A stretch of DNA of 64,000 nt from Hevea brasiliensis (taxonomy: Eukaryota; Streptophyta; Magnoliopsida; Malpighiales; Euphorbiaceae). Of the stretch, positions 45,181 to 57,604 are shown in pieces. Position numbers and translations under genes: made by a program. How positions within the stretch are numbered: the first letter of the stretch is position 1; each line of letters begins with the position of its first letter. The stretch spans positions 82,933,183 to 82,997,182 of the forward strand of contig NC_079499.1 in the NCBI RefSeq assembly GCF_030052815.1. The letters run 5' to 3'. Below the pieces are notes generated by a model that was not told the origin of the DNA, searched no databases, and was given only the letters and a program-made list of their open reading frames with translations.

Positions 45181-47791
45181 GTCATCAGGGGTACGTGCTC
45201 CCTCTACAATACATCTGTGCATGCATTGGTGGATCCAGGATCCACTCATTCATACATCTGCATCAACTTACCCGTAGAAAGGGGGATACTAGTAGGGGAG
45301 AGTGACCAAGACATTCTGGTCACTAATCTATTGGGCCACAGTGTGGTAGTGAACAAAGTATATAAGGGTTGCCCGTTAAGGATTCAGGGGTATGAATTCT
45401 TGGCAGACCTGATTGAGTTGCCTTTCCATGAGTTTGATGTGATTTTGGGAATGGACTGGTTGTCACGTCATCAGGCAATAGTTGATTGTAAACTGAAGAG
45501 GATTTCTTTGAAAACTTCTGAGGGTAATGAGATCACAGTTGTGGGGGAAAGGACAGATTTCTTGTCCAATGTCATTTCAGCCACAGTTGCAAGAAGAATG
45601 ATGAGAAAAGGCTGTGAAGCCTACCTAGCACATGTGGTGGATACTAGGCAGGCTAAGCCAAACCTGAGTGACATACCCACAGTAAAAGACTTCCCAGATG
45701 TGTTTCCTGAAGAATTACCTGGTTTGCCACCAGAAAGGGAAGTTGAATTTGCTATTGAGACACTGCCGGGTACAGCACCCATTTCCATTGCCCCTTATAG
45801 AATGGCACCCACGGAATTGAGGGAGTTGAAAACTCAGTTGCAAGAGTTGCTTGATAAGGGGTTCATACGCCCCAGTGTGTCAGCATGGGGAGCTCCAGTG
45901 CTGTTTGTGAAAAAGAAGGATGGGACTTTGAGGCTATGCATTGATTACTGGCAGTTGAATAAAGTGACTGTGAAGAACAAATATCCGTTGCCTAGAATTG
46001 ATGATCTGTTTGATCAGTTGAAGGGAGCAGGAGTATTTTCTAAGATTGATCTCAGATCAGGGTATCATCAGTTGAGGGTGAAGGATGTAGATGTGCCCAA
46101 GACTGCATTCAGGACCCGGTACGGGCATTATGAGTTTCTGGTGATGCCCTTTGGCCTAACAAATGCACCAGCGGCATTCATGGACCTTATGAACTGTATC
46201 TTCCATCCATACTTAGATCGGTTCGTAGTGGTCTTTATTGATGATATTCTGGTGTATTCCAAGACTAGTGAAGAACATGATGAGCATTTGAGGATTGTTC
46301 TGCAAACCCTAAGAGAAAATGAGCTGTATGCTAAGTTGTCCAAGTGTGACTTTTGGCTGAATGAGATTGCATTCCTTAGACACATAGTGTCAGTTGATGG
46401 GATTAGGGTGGATCCCAAGAAAATAGAAGCAGTGATGGAATGGAAGCCTCCCAAGAATACAACTGAGGTCAGAAGCTTCTTGGGGCTAGCTGGGTATTAC
46501 AGGAGATTTGTGAAGGGATTTTCCTTAATAGCTGCTCCAATGACCAAGTTGTTACACAAGAATGTCAGATTTGATTGGAATGATAAGTGTCAGACCAGTT
46601 TTGAGAAGTTGAAGGCTATGTTGACAGAAGCACCAGTGTTAACACAGCCAGTGTCAGGAAAGGACTTTGTGGTCTACAGTGATGCCTCTCATAATGGGTT
46701 AGGGTGTGTATTGATGCAAGAGGGGAAGGTGGTCGCTATACTTCCAGGCAGCTAAGGCCACATGAACAGAATTACCCTACCCATGATCTAGAGCTTGCAG
46801 CAATTATCTTCGCACTGAAGATATGAAGGCATTACTTATATGGTGAAAAGTGCTACATTTACACGGACCACAAAAGCCTGAAATACTTGCCAACCCAGAA
46901 GGAGCTCAACCTTAGACAGAGACGATGGATTGAGTTCCTGAAGGACTATGATTGTGTAATTGACTACCATCCTGGGAAGGCAAATGTAGTTGCTGATGCT
47001 TTGAGCAGAAAGTCCATCACAGCTTTGAGATCATTGAATGCCCGTCTAACTTTGGTTCGTGATGGAGCTATTTTGGCTGAGTTACAAATGAGACCAAACC
47101 TGTTACAGCAGATTTTAGATGGGCAGAATGTAGATGAGAAGCTAAAGGCTATTATGAGAAAAATCCTAGAAGGGAAAGCAACTGACTATGAGGTGAAAGC
47201 AGATGGGTGTCTGTACTACAAAGGAAGACTGTGTGTACCAGATGATGGGGAATTGAAGGCCAGTATTCTAAAAGAGGCACATACCAGTGTTTATGCTATG
47301 CACCCAGGGAGTACAAAAATGTATCATGATTTGAAGCTTCAGTATTGGTGGCCTGGTATGAAGAAGGACATAGCTGACTATGTGACTAAATGCTTGACAT
47401 GTCAGCAAGTCAAGGCAGAACATCAAGTTCCATCAGGTTTGCTCTGACCTCTCATACCGAATGGAAATGGGATCGGGTCACCATGGATTTTGTAAGTGGT
47501 CTACCTCTCACCCAGAAGAAACATGATGCAGTATGGGTGATAGTGGATAGATTGACGAAGTCAGCACACTTTCTGCTAGTTAGGACTGACTACTCACTGG
47601 AGAAGTTAACAGAATTGTATATCAGTGAGATAGTTAGACTGCATGGAATTCCACTTTCCATCATATCTGATCGAGACCCAAGGTTTACATCGAGATTTTG
47701 GAAGAAGTTGCATGAGTCCTTGGGTACACAACTCCACTTCAGCACAGCTTTCCATCCTCAGATGGATGGGCAATCAGAAAGAGTAATCCAG
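45181..47791 (+). pseudogene. pol: Element F Pol: protease, RT, RNase H, integrase part 1
   Basis: The long open stretch 45217-46755 carries the protease ([10 protein letters not shown]), linker [10 protein letters not shown], and reverse transcriptase with [19 protein letters not shown] and VFIDDILVY (about 46236-46260). It then gives the start of RNase H (VYSDASHN). One missing base near 46740 shifts the frame and TGG has become TGA near 46826. From 46887 TDHKSL-side RNase H and the integrase finger (AMHPGS, CLTCQQ) continue. A small deletion at about 47445 shifts again before MDFVSG, SDRDP and QSERV. The catalytic triads are intact and only a few lesions separate it from an open polyprotein. 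Confidence 0.94.
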
Positions 47792-47865
47792 GTAAACAAT
47801 TGAATCAATTGAATTAATACAAATATTGAATTAAAATGATAATAATAACATGAAATACATGTCAG
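47792..47865 (+). other. Putative intron in integrase of F (74 bp)
   Basis: Donor CAG|GTAAAC, acceptor TGTCAG|GTCC. It splits codons VIQ and VLEDML in phase 0. If kept, the frame reads three more codons and stops, truncating the protein right after the catalytic glutamate and losing the GPY/F module and chromodomain. It is AT-rich. Against A's intron it has equal length and the same first six bases, but much lower identity than the flanking coding sequence. Confidence 0.75.
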
Positions 47866-48622
47866 GTCCTTGAGGATATGCTGAGGAGTTGTGTCATTGA
47901 GTTTGAGGGAAGTTGGGATAGATACCTCCCACTAGCAGAATTTGCATACAACAATAGCTACCAAGCTAGCATCCAAATGGCCCCATATGAAGCACTATAT
48001 GGGAGGAAATGTAGAACTCAGGTGTCTTTGGACTGAATTGGCGAAGACAAGCGGTAGGGCTGACACAGTGAAACAGACTGAGGAGAAAGTAAAACTAATC
48101 AAAGCCAATCTGAAGGTTGTCTCAGACAGATAGAAATCTTATGTCGACCTGAAGAGAAAAGAAATAGAATATGTGGTTGGCGACAAAATGTTCCTCAAGG
48201 TGTCACCGTGGAAGAAGGTATTGAGATTTGGAAGAAAAGGTAAGTTGAGCCCTAGGTTCATTGGCCCATATGAAGTCATTGAATGTGTGGGACTAGTAGC
48301 CTACAGGCTAGCTTTACCACCAGAGCTGGATAAGATCCACAATGTGTTCCACGTGTCTATGCTAAGAAGATACCGCTCAGATCCTTCACATGTCATCTCC
48401 AGGGAAGAAATTGAAATACAACCGGATTTGACATATGAAGAAGAACCCATACGGATCCTGGCTCGGGAAATGAAAGAGTTGAGGAATAAGCAGATTCCAC
48501 TGGTGAAAGTGCTTTGGAGGCACCACAACACCGAAGAGGCAACTTGGGAAAGTGAAGAGACGATGAGGCAATAGTTTCCTCAACTGTTTGCATCAGGTAA
48601 ATTTCGAGGATGAAATTTAACT
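47866..48622 (+). pseudogene. pol: Element F integrase part 2: GPY/F module and chromodomain
   Basis: Begins [18 protein letters not shown] and YNNSYQASI. Several small indels around 48020-48065 shift the frame, and CAG to TAG at 48131-48133 stops it. From about 48173 the frame reads MVGDKMFLKVSPW, FIGPYEVIECVGLVAYRL, then the chromodomain IPLVKVLWRHH, EEATWESEE and a further CAG to TAG at 48572-48574 three residues before FPQLF. More damaged than the same region of A and D. Confidence 0.9.
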
Positions 48623-48623
48623 T

Positions 48624-48634
48624 AGAGGGGAAGA
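48624..48634 (+). other. Polypurine tract of F
   Basis: AGAGGGGAAGA just before the 3' LTR start at 48637; the plus-strand primer site. Confidence 0.85.
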
Positions 48635-48636
48635 TT

Positions 48637-51619
48637 TGTAACACCCTCCCTGTAGCAACTCCGTACATTCTACTGTTCCGGTGACCAGTGTCGGTCTGGA
48701 TAGCTAGAACATCTGGAAAAATATTTAAACTAAAGTGAGGAACCATAATTAACTCAAATATTAATAAGAAAAATTTAGAAAAAATTTTAGAAATAAAATA
48801 CAACTAAGTCAAATGAGCCGGTGCCCAAGCGATGGGTAACCCAATGGTAAGTTGCGGTTCTCGCAACTAAGAGCCCTAGACCCGAGAGAAAGTTCATAAA
48901 ATAATTTTGGGGACTCCAGAGAAGGGTCATTGAGGTTCCTATGGCATTAGAATGCCAAGAAAATATTTAGAAAAATTTTTCAATCGGTACAGACAATTTT
49001 GACCCGTTAAACCAAACAGAGGGCATTTTGGTCATTTCGCCTTCAGAGGTAATTTTTGGCCGACTTGTCCAGTTAAGTAAATAATTATTATGACATAAAA
49101 TGTGAATAAACATTACTAAAAATTAAATTGAAAATGAGTAGAGATGAAAAGAAAAGAAAATATAAGAAAATACCTAACAATGACATCATATGATGCCATT
49201 AAAAACCTATCCACCAATCACAATTAAGCACCACTTAAATTAACCTATTAAAGAGGATAATTGAGACAAATAAAAACAAAAAGCCATCTGCTCTTACTCA
49301 CCCAAAAACGTTACACTCTCTCCCAAACCCATTCCTCCATGGAAGCTTAATGGAAGCTTGAGACAACCCACCAAATCACCTTGAAACCACAATCTTGCTT
49401 CACTAAAAATTGATTTTGCAACTTGAACAACCTCTAGCCAGCAAAAAGAAGAAGGAAGAAGGGATTTTTGGAGACTTGGAAAAGTTAGCAAAAGAGGTTA
49501 GTGCCCAATTTATTCTCTCTCACTCAATTCATGTTTAAGAACATGATTTAAGTTGAAATTGTAAGTTTAATGTATAAATTGAACTTTGAGAACTTGGAGA
49601 CTTGAACAAAAATTAGGGTTTGCTCATGAAATGGTATATGAACATTCTAATGGTCAATTAGTGACCATTTGAGGTAATTTGATCATAACTTGGAGTGAAT
49701 TGTAGCATTAGAAAACTGATTTGGTATGCTGCCTAGTGAAACCAGCAGGGAGGCTGTGAGTCCAGCCTGTTTGGACAGCCATAACATGCGCTGTGTAGGT
49801 TCAATTGGTGTTTGGCCAATTGGACATGAAACTAGACACATAATGGCACAATTTTGGTGAAGAAATCATGCCCAAAAGACCAAAGCAAGTGGACCAAAAA
49901 CTTGCCCCAATCCGGATGTCCTGCAACCAGATTCTGCAGAATGACCAAATGAACAGTGATTGTTCATTTGGCCATAACTCATTGTAGAATGGCCCAATTG
50001 ACCTGAACGTTTTACAACAACAAGTTAAGATATAGACCAACAACTTTCATGAAGAAACCTACCCCAAATTATGAACAGAACCTATCCAACAAGGCAGTTG
50101 CAGTCACTGTTCACTGCACTGTAGATATGGTCAGTTCTGAAAATTTTCAATCCGGCCAGTTGTGGTTTTTGGACCATAACTTGAGCTAAAAAACTCCAAA
50201 TTGAGTGATTCAAAAAAAGAAATTCAACTAGACAAAATAAGGAACAACTTTCATGTTTATCATTTTCTCAAATTCCCACTGCAACAGTAACTAATGGAAC
50301 AGTAAATTTAGGGTATAAAAACTGAAAATTCTGCTCCATTAGTTTTAAGCTTAGAAATGGTATTGGTCATTAATGCCAACAAGTTTTGAATGCACAATGT
50401 GGTATGTTGGGAGTGTTAAAACTAATGTACCTATTTTCTATGCAAAAGTCAACCTTTTTGTTGACTAATGAAGTGAATAGTAACACCAAAGCTTGAAATT
50501 CAAAAATTTCAAAATTCAAAAGTATCAAATGCCCTAGTATACCTAACAAGATTGGTTTGGATAGTTTGGCATGCCAATAGGGTTCAGTTAGTAGTACTGC
50601 ACATGGCATTATGCCATTATGTGATTTCATGGCTTTTAGCCATTCTGACCTTGTATTGAGATTTGGCCTTGTGCCTGATGTCATTCTGACTTATTAGCTG
50701 ATACATTTGCACACTGGGAGATACATATGTGACCGATGGTGTGACGGCCCGAGGTACTTGATACCCAGTGCCAGTTTACCCGTTTATCCAGTCCAGTCGT
50801 CCAGTATAGGTTACTTGGGCAACCAAACATAAAAGTGGACAAATTTAATGAAATAATGAATATAACAAGTACAAAATAAGTAAGATTTCAAATACTCATC
50901 GAAAATTTATTTGTAATGAAACATCAATACATTCATTGCATATTTACTTTCTGTTATTTATTTTTATTTTATTATTGGCACCACTAAGCATTATTGCTTA
51001 GCGCGTTGCTTTTGCAACGCGTAGGTTCTGAAATCTTGTGAGAGCCGGTAGACCACAGGCTGGGTGAGACCTCCTGCAGCTCTGCATAGTGTCCGTGTCA
51101 CCTCACCATCTTCAGTGCATTAGTAGGACACTAGGTTTCATTTTGGTATTTTGTAATTAACTTTTATTTTCTTTTGTGTAAATGAAACTTATGTAATGTA
51201 TTTTGATGTTAACATAAATAGTGAAAAATTGTGTTTATGAATGGAAATTAAGAAATTTTTTATTATTATTGCTTGTATATGAGTACCCTGAGAAATGATG
51301 ATTGAGAACTGAAATTGAAAAATATTGAGTTTGTGATGATATTGGAGTTTGAGAATGATGAGATATGAATATTGGAAGTGTTTTTCACAGGTTCCGAAGA
51401 ACTGTTTTCTCCATTTTTAGCCGGTACTCTGCCGGATTTTCTATAAAATTTTCGGAACCTCAAATAAATTATAATTTCAATAAATGACTTAAATAAATAA
51501 TATTTCACAAGTTATATTCAAAACTATGACAAAAATTAATTAAGGTAAAATAGAGTGTGCCGGTACACAGTGTGACATATCTTACCCGGATATACTGTAC
51601 ACGGGTAAGGGGTGTCACA
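48637..51619 (+). mobile_element. Element F, 3' LTR
   Basis: A 2983-bp LTR from TGTAACACCCTCCC to TGTCACA, followed by TCTGG. Differences from the 5' LTR are mostly transitions, clustered in the CpG-rich first 100 bases (for example 'gtccggacag' versus 'gtctggatag'), plus a small scrambled stretch at about 51028-51045. The stem-loop is at 50984-51001. Confidence 0.96.
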
Positions 51620-53409
51620 TCTGGGAAGTCTCTCACTGTGGGTATATCACATAGGTTTAGCTTAGCTTGCCTAGTATCAACCACATGTGCTAGGTAAGCT
51701 TTACAGCCTCTTCTCATCAATTTTCTTGCAACTGTGGCTGAGATAACATTGGACAGAAAATCTGTCCTTTCACCCACAACAGTGATCTCATTACCCTCAG
51801 AAGTTTTCAGAGAAATTCTCTTCAAATTGCAATCAACTATTGCCTGATGACATGACAACCAGTCCATTCCCAAAATCACGTCAAACTCGTGGAAGGGCAA
51901 CTCAATTAGGTCTGCCGAGAATTCATACCCTTGAATCCTCAACGGGCACCCTTTATACACCTTATTCACTACCACACTGTGGCCTAGTGGATTTGTGACC
52001 AGAATTTCTTGATCACTCTCCTCTACTGGAACTCCCCTCTCTATGGGTAGTTTGATGCAAATGTAGGAATGAGTGGATCCTGGATCCACCAATGCATGTA
52101 CAGAAGTGTTGTAGAGGGAAAACATACCCCTGATGACATCCGGGGCATCTTGCTCCTCCTGAGCTCTGATGGCATAAGCCCTAGCTGGTATTCTAGTGTC
52201 TGGCCTCTCAGCTGACTCGGATGCAGGCCTCAGTGATGGACCAGCTGCCTCAGGTTTACCAGGCTTCCTACCTTTTTGTGGTGTAGGAGCAGGTCTGTCA
52301 GTTTGTGTTGGAGCAACAGTAGTAGTCCTCTTTGGACAATTCTTGATCTGATGTTCTATCGATCCACACTGTAAGCATGCACCGGTCACTCGCCAACACT
52401 CCCCCTTATGCCACTTCTGACAGTACTGACAGGCAGAAGATGCAGGGGCTGGTCCCCTAAACACCGTCCCTGGAGAGCTGCCCATTGATGGTGTGGGCTA
52501 GCCTCTCCTAGGTGTGAACTGCGGTCTGGGCCCCTGAGACTAACCCTGACCCTGTGGTGGTCCTGAACTCTGAGCAGGAGGACCCTTACTCTTCTTACTG
52601 GGAGCAGAAAATGCACTGGACTGACCCGGACCCCTCTTCTGCTGTCTTTCCCTTCTATTTTGTTCATTGATTCTGACCCTTTCCACTTTTGATGCTGCAT
52701 CTACCAGTTTAGCAAAATCCGTAATCTCCAGTGCTGTGATCATAACTTTGATATTGTCATTGGGCCCTTCCTCAAACCATCTACACCTCTCTACCTCGGT
52801 TGGGACTATCTCCCTCCCATACCGGCTCAGTCTGACAAACTCACGCTCATACTCAGCCACTGACAACTGTCTCTGTCTCAAACTGATGAATTCCCTTCTT
52901 CGCTCTTCTAAATACACTTTGCTAATATATTTCTTCCTGAACTCTGTAAGGAAGAATTCCCATGTGATTCGTTCCGGTTGCACCTCACTGGTTACTGTGT
53001 CCCACCACTGATATGCGTCATCTTGAAGTAGGGACACAGCACCCACCAGGTTCTGCTCGGGGGTGCAGTTTAGCTGTTTCAGTACTCTGATGGTTCTGTC
53101 CAACCAATTTTCTGTAGCCATGGGATCATCCTCCCTCTTTCCAAAGAAGTCTACAGCCCCATGTTTTCGTAATTTCTCCAGATGAGATTTTTGTGGTGCT
53201 GGTGAAGGTTGTGGTTGTGGTTTTGGTGGTGGAATTGCCCCCATCATTTGCCAGTGAAACTCGGTCATTTTCTAGAATAGAGTAAACTGAGGTTGAGCAG
53301 GTGCCTCAGCTGCTGGTGGAGTGGGTTCTCCCCTGCCCCCAGACTCAGCCCTTGGTGGAGCATGACTCTCCACCTCTTCATCAACTGCTCTTTACGAAGC
53401 AGGATCCAT
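51620..53409 (-). pseudogene. gag: Element D Gag and protease (degenerate)
   Basis: Minus strand; the start ATG is at 53409 (MDPAS then a stop, CAA to TAA). A stop at 53273-53275 (CAG to TAG) precedes 242 open codons from 53268: QMMGAIPPP, the Gag core DDAYQWWDTV, FRKKYISKVYLEERRREF and SVAEYEREFVRLSRYG. TAG codons at 52540-52542 and 52498-52500 follow. From 52485 a frame holds the knuckle CLQCGSIEHQIKNC (all four zinc ligands present), the protease DPGSTHSYI and LGMDWLSCHQ. It ends at VRDFPDV where F is inserted; the open frame beyond that (to 51505) is LTR sequence of F, not gene. Confidence 0.93.
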
Positions 53410-53520
53410 AACCTATTCAAAATATGAAAACAAACAAATCTGCATCAGTGTCACCTCAACACTTACAAATGCAATGCAATGGTATGTACTCTATCTAGAC
53501 CCAGAAACGCCTAAACCGAT

Positions 53521-53532
53521 GCTCTGATACCA
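53521..53532 (-). other. Primer-binding site of D
   Basis: On the minus strand TGGTATCAGAGC, five bases from the LTR edge at 53538. Confidence 0.92.
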
Positions 53533-53537
53533 CTAAA

Positions 53538-56500
53538 TGTGACACCCATTACCCGTCTACAGTGTAGCCGAGCAAGTTATGCCACTCAGTGTGTCGAAAC
53601 ACCAATTCATGTTTCAATTTCAATTAATCCCCTTTTAATTCATTTATTTATAATTTTTGATAAATCTAAATTACTCCGCAAATTTTATAGAAAATCCGGC
53701 AGAGTGCCGGCTATAAATTGGAAAAACAGTTCTTCTGAACCTGTTAAAAACACTCCCAATAATATCATCACCTTATTCTCAATCAACCTCCAGTATATTC
53801 TCAACAATTTATCAATTCACTTCAGTATCTCAAAATTCAATTAAATTCAAACCACAGTCAACTCAATGAAAAATACTCAATTTATTACTGAACATATTTC
53901 ATAGATACTTACATCAAAAGCTTAATTACATGAATTTATAATATACATTACAGAAGGTTACAAAATACAAAATATCAAAATATCAGAATATCAAAGTGGC
54001 CTAATGTCCTACCAAATGCACTGCAATGTGAGGTGACTCTGAACTCTGAGTGCAGATATGAAGGCTCACCCTGTATGAGGCCTGCTGGACTCCCCAGCTA
54101 TGTCTCTAGTACCTGCGCATGGCAGAAGCGACGCGCTAAGCAATTCTGCTTAGTGGTGACAATATAAAATAAAATAAAATAAAATAAACTAAAACATGTG
54201 TGCAAAATGTATGTTTACATTTTTGGGGGGACTAAATTTCAAATATTTATTGCAATATTATTCGATTAAAGTTTGGTAAGATTTATTAACACTGCCCGAG
54301 TAACCTATACTAGTTGACTGGACTGGATAAATGGGTATACTGGTACTGGGTACTAAGTACCTCGAACCATCACACCATCGGTCACATTGTGTCTCCCGGT
54401 GTGTAACAGAATAGCTAATAAGCTATAATAATTATCGGGGATTAAACCCGAGTATAAGAACTTAATATCATAGCCAAAGACTATTATGTCCTAGAATGGC
54501 ATGGAAAGCCATGAAAAACAGAATGGCATGAAGCCATATGCAGTGCTGTTAATAGAACCCTATTGGCATGCCAACCTATCCAAACCAATCACGTTAGGCC
54601 TACTAGGGCATTTAACACTTTTAATTTGTGTAATTCTTTGAAATTGAGATTTTTCTGACTACTATTCATTTCATTAGTCAACCAAAATGTTGACTTTTGC
54701 ATTGACAATAGGTAAATTAGTTTAAATATCATCAACATACCACATTTTGCATTTTAAACTTGTTGGTATTGGTTGCCAATACCATCTCTAAGCTTAAAGT
54801 GAATTTGGACAGAATTTTCAGTTTTCAAGCTTTGGGTTTACTGTTCCATTAGTCACCTTTGCAGTGGGAATTTGGAAAAAATGATCAACATTAAAGTTGT
54901 TCCTCATTTTGTCTAGTTGAATTTCCTTATTTGAATCACTCCATTTGGAGTTTTGTAGCTCAAGTTATGGCCTAAAAACCATAACTGGCCGGATTCGATA
55001 GATTCCAAAATTCTGGGTAAAATTGTTTCTGCCAGATTTGGTAACTCAAGTTTGGTTGGCAATTTGACTAGGTTATGGCCATAATTTGGGTTAGGTTTCT
55101 TCATCAAAGTTGTTGGTCTATATCTCAAATTGTTTCTGGTAAAATTTCAGGTCAATTGGACCTTGCTACATTGAGTTATGGCCAAATGACCAAATACTGT
55201 TCATTTGGTAATTTTGCCCAGGCAGATTGCAGGTCACCCGAATTGGAGCAAGGTTTTGGTCCACTTAGTTTGGTCTTATGGGCATGGTTTCTTCACCAAA
55301 GTTGTGCCATTTTGTGTCTAGTTTCATGTCCAATTGGTCAAACACAAAATGAACCTCTACAATTCAAGTTATGGTTGTCCAAACAGGTTGGACTCACATC
55401 TAAACCTGCAGGTCACACAAGGCAGCCACTCCAACCTCAAATCCCACAACCCAATTCACTTCATTTTTTATTCAAACCAAACCAAATGGTCACTAATTGA
55501 CCATTAAAACCTACTCCTATCATCACAAGATCAAAGTCTCATTCTTCAACCCAAACCCTAACTCAACATTTCAAAACTATGTATTATCATTGCATTTATC
55601 AATTCACTTATAAGATACACATTAAGGGCAGCCATACTAGCATGTTAGCTCTCCAAAAATCATTACCATATTACCCTAACCATGGCTGCCAAAATTTAGG
55701 GTTAGCATACCAATGGTGTTTCATCAAATTTCTTGTCATTTACACACATTTATAGTTCTTAAACATGAAATTTAAGTGAAATTCAAGGTTTAGGTCACTA
55801 ACCTCTAATGGAGTGAATTTCCCACTTGCTCAAAGTCTTGGTCTCCTTTTCTTTTTGCTCCCACAAGAATCACCAAGATGATAGAATGAATTTTTGTGTT
55901 GGTAATTAGGGTTTTTTTTTTTTAGTGGGAGAAAGCTAAGAAAAATGGAGGTTGGAAGGTTGTTAATGGTGGAATGAGGAAAGGGGTGTGGACGGCTTGA
56001 AGAAGAAGAGAGAGGGCTATTTGGGTTTCTAGAATTCTGCCTCAATTATCCCTTTTTATTGAATTTTAATTATCTTGCTTAATTTTGATTAGCCATAGCA
56101 TTTTTAATTAACTCATGCTTACATAAGCATGAGGTAATAAATCCCATTATTTCCATTTTCTTTTCTTTCATTACTTATTCATTTTTAAATAAATTTTCAT
56201 TAATATTTATTCATATTTTATGTCATATAATTCACTTGCATAAATGGACAAGTTGGTAAAAAATCATCTCTGAAGACGAAATGACCAAAATGCCCTCCAT
56301 TTGGTTTACCGGGCTAAAATTGTCTGTACCGATTGAAAAATTTTTCTAAGCATTTCCTTGGCATTCTAATGCCATAAGAACCTCAATGATCCTTCTTTGG
56401 AGTCCCAAAAATTATTTTATAATTTTTCCCCTGGGTCTAGGGCTCCTAGTTGCGAGAACCGCAACTTCTCACTAGGTTACCCATCGTTAGGGCACCGGCT

Positions 56501-56679
56501 CTTTTAACTTGGTTGTATTTTATTTCTAAAATTTTTCCTAAATTTTTCTTATTAATATTTGAGTTAATTTTGGTTCCTCACTTTAGTTTAAATATTTTTC
56601 CGGACGTTCTAGCTGTCTGGACCCACACTGGTCACCGGAACAGTAGAATGTACGGAGTTGCTACCGGGAGGGTGTTACA
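53538..56679 (-). mobile_element. Element D, 5' LTR
   Basis: A 3142-bp minus-strand LTR from TGTGACACCCATTACCC to GGTGTTACA, the partner of 34731-37861. Its edge lies next to the primer-binding site, which fixes it as the 5' LTR of a minus-strand element. The stem-loop is at 54136-54153. Confidence 0.95.
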
Positions 56680-57543
56680 ACTTTGATCTTCACTTCCTCT
56701 AAATTTTCTTCAATTCTTTGATGACAAATCTTCCTCTCAAGTGACTAAATCAAGTTTTTGTGAAGCAAGTATGGAAGAAGTTGAGATTTAGTGAGGGTTT
56801 CAAAGCTTGAGTGCAAACTTTAATGGAGTTAGCAATTGCGAGGGAGAGAGAGATGGGAGGCGGTAAGGGATAAGAAGAAGAAGGCTTTTTGATTTTTTTT
56901 TTCTTTTCTTTTGTCTTTTTATGTTTTAGGAAGACCCAAAAATCCAATTAATCAAATTCACAAGTTCTTGTTTTTATGGGATCATGCATGATGTCATCAC
57001 CTTTTTAACTTTTTCATTTTCTCTTCTTTTTTTTTATTAGTTTTTTAATTTAATTCTTAATTCTGAAATTTTCTTTTCTCCGATTTTATTTGACAATTAG
57101 GTTAGGAGTCAGCTCTCGGGGTCAATTGACCAAATTGCCCCTCGCTGGTTCATCCCGGTTTGCAATTAATTTAATATTTCTTTCGGCTCCCTGACCTAAT
57201 TATTTGACTGACTTAACAGTTCTTTTTCATGATTTTCTCTTTTCCACTGTGTTCGTAAGGGTCCTAAGGACCGCAACATCACATTTTATGATTCAAAATT
57301 TGAGTTTAAAATGACTTCGCAGTCCTTCCCGAGACGGCCACCCATCGCTGTGACTCTCGACTCGTTTAACTTCTTATGTTTTGTTTTTCTTATTTATACT
57401 TAACTAATTGGCAATTACTAATTATTTGTGTTTAAGGCTTATCTAGTTATCGTAAGAGTGGTTCTAAACCCCTTAATTGTCCGGACCGACACCAGTCACC
57501 GGAACAGTGAAATATACCAAGCTATACAAGTAGGGGTGTTACA
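56680..57543 (-). mobile_element. Element E, 3' LTR, proximal part
   Basis: Read on the minus strand it starts TGTAACACCCCTACTTG with the terminal block 'tccggtgactggtgtcggtccggacaatt', the family-2 signature also seen at 9774. At 56680 it is interrupted by D and continues at 34730 leftwards. The total E LTR without D is about 3.7 kb, similar to B's 3.85 kb. Confidence 0.9.
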
Positions 57544-57544
57544 A

Positions 57545-57594
57545 TTCTCTCCCCCTTAAAATAAATTTCGTCTCCCTTAAAATAAATTTCGTCT
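57545..57594 (-). other. Polypurine tract of E with 21-bp tandem duplication
   Basis: On the minus strand a TAAGGGGGAGAGAAT tract abuts the LTR. The adjoining 'cccttaaaataaatttcgtct' stretch is repeated at 57553 and 57574 (offset 21 bp). Confidence 0.75.
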
Positions 57595-57604
57595 CTAAAT
57601 TTTA

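Noticed and set aside
47942..48133. Reading frame starting MHTTIATKL in F
   Set aside because: Its first part is an out-of-frame reading of the YNNSYQAS region; only the end, after the local frameshift, is the true integrase frame.
51505..51619. C-terminal extension of the D Gag/protease frame
   Set aside because: It is translated LTR sequence of the inserted element F, not part of D.
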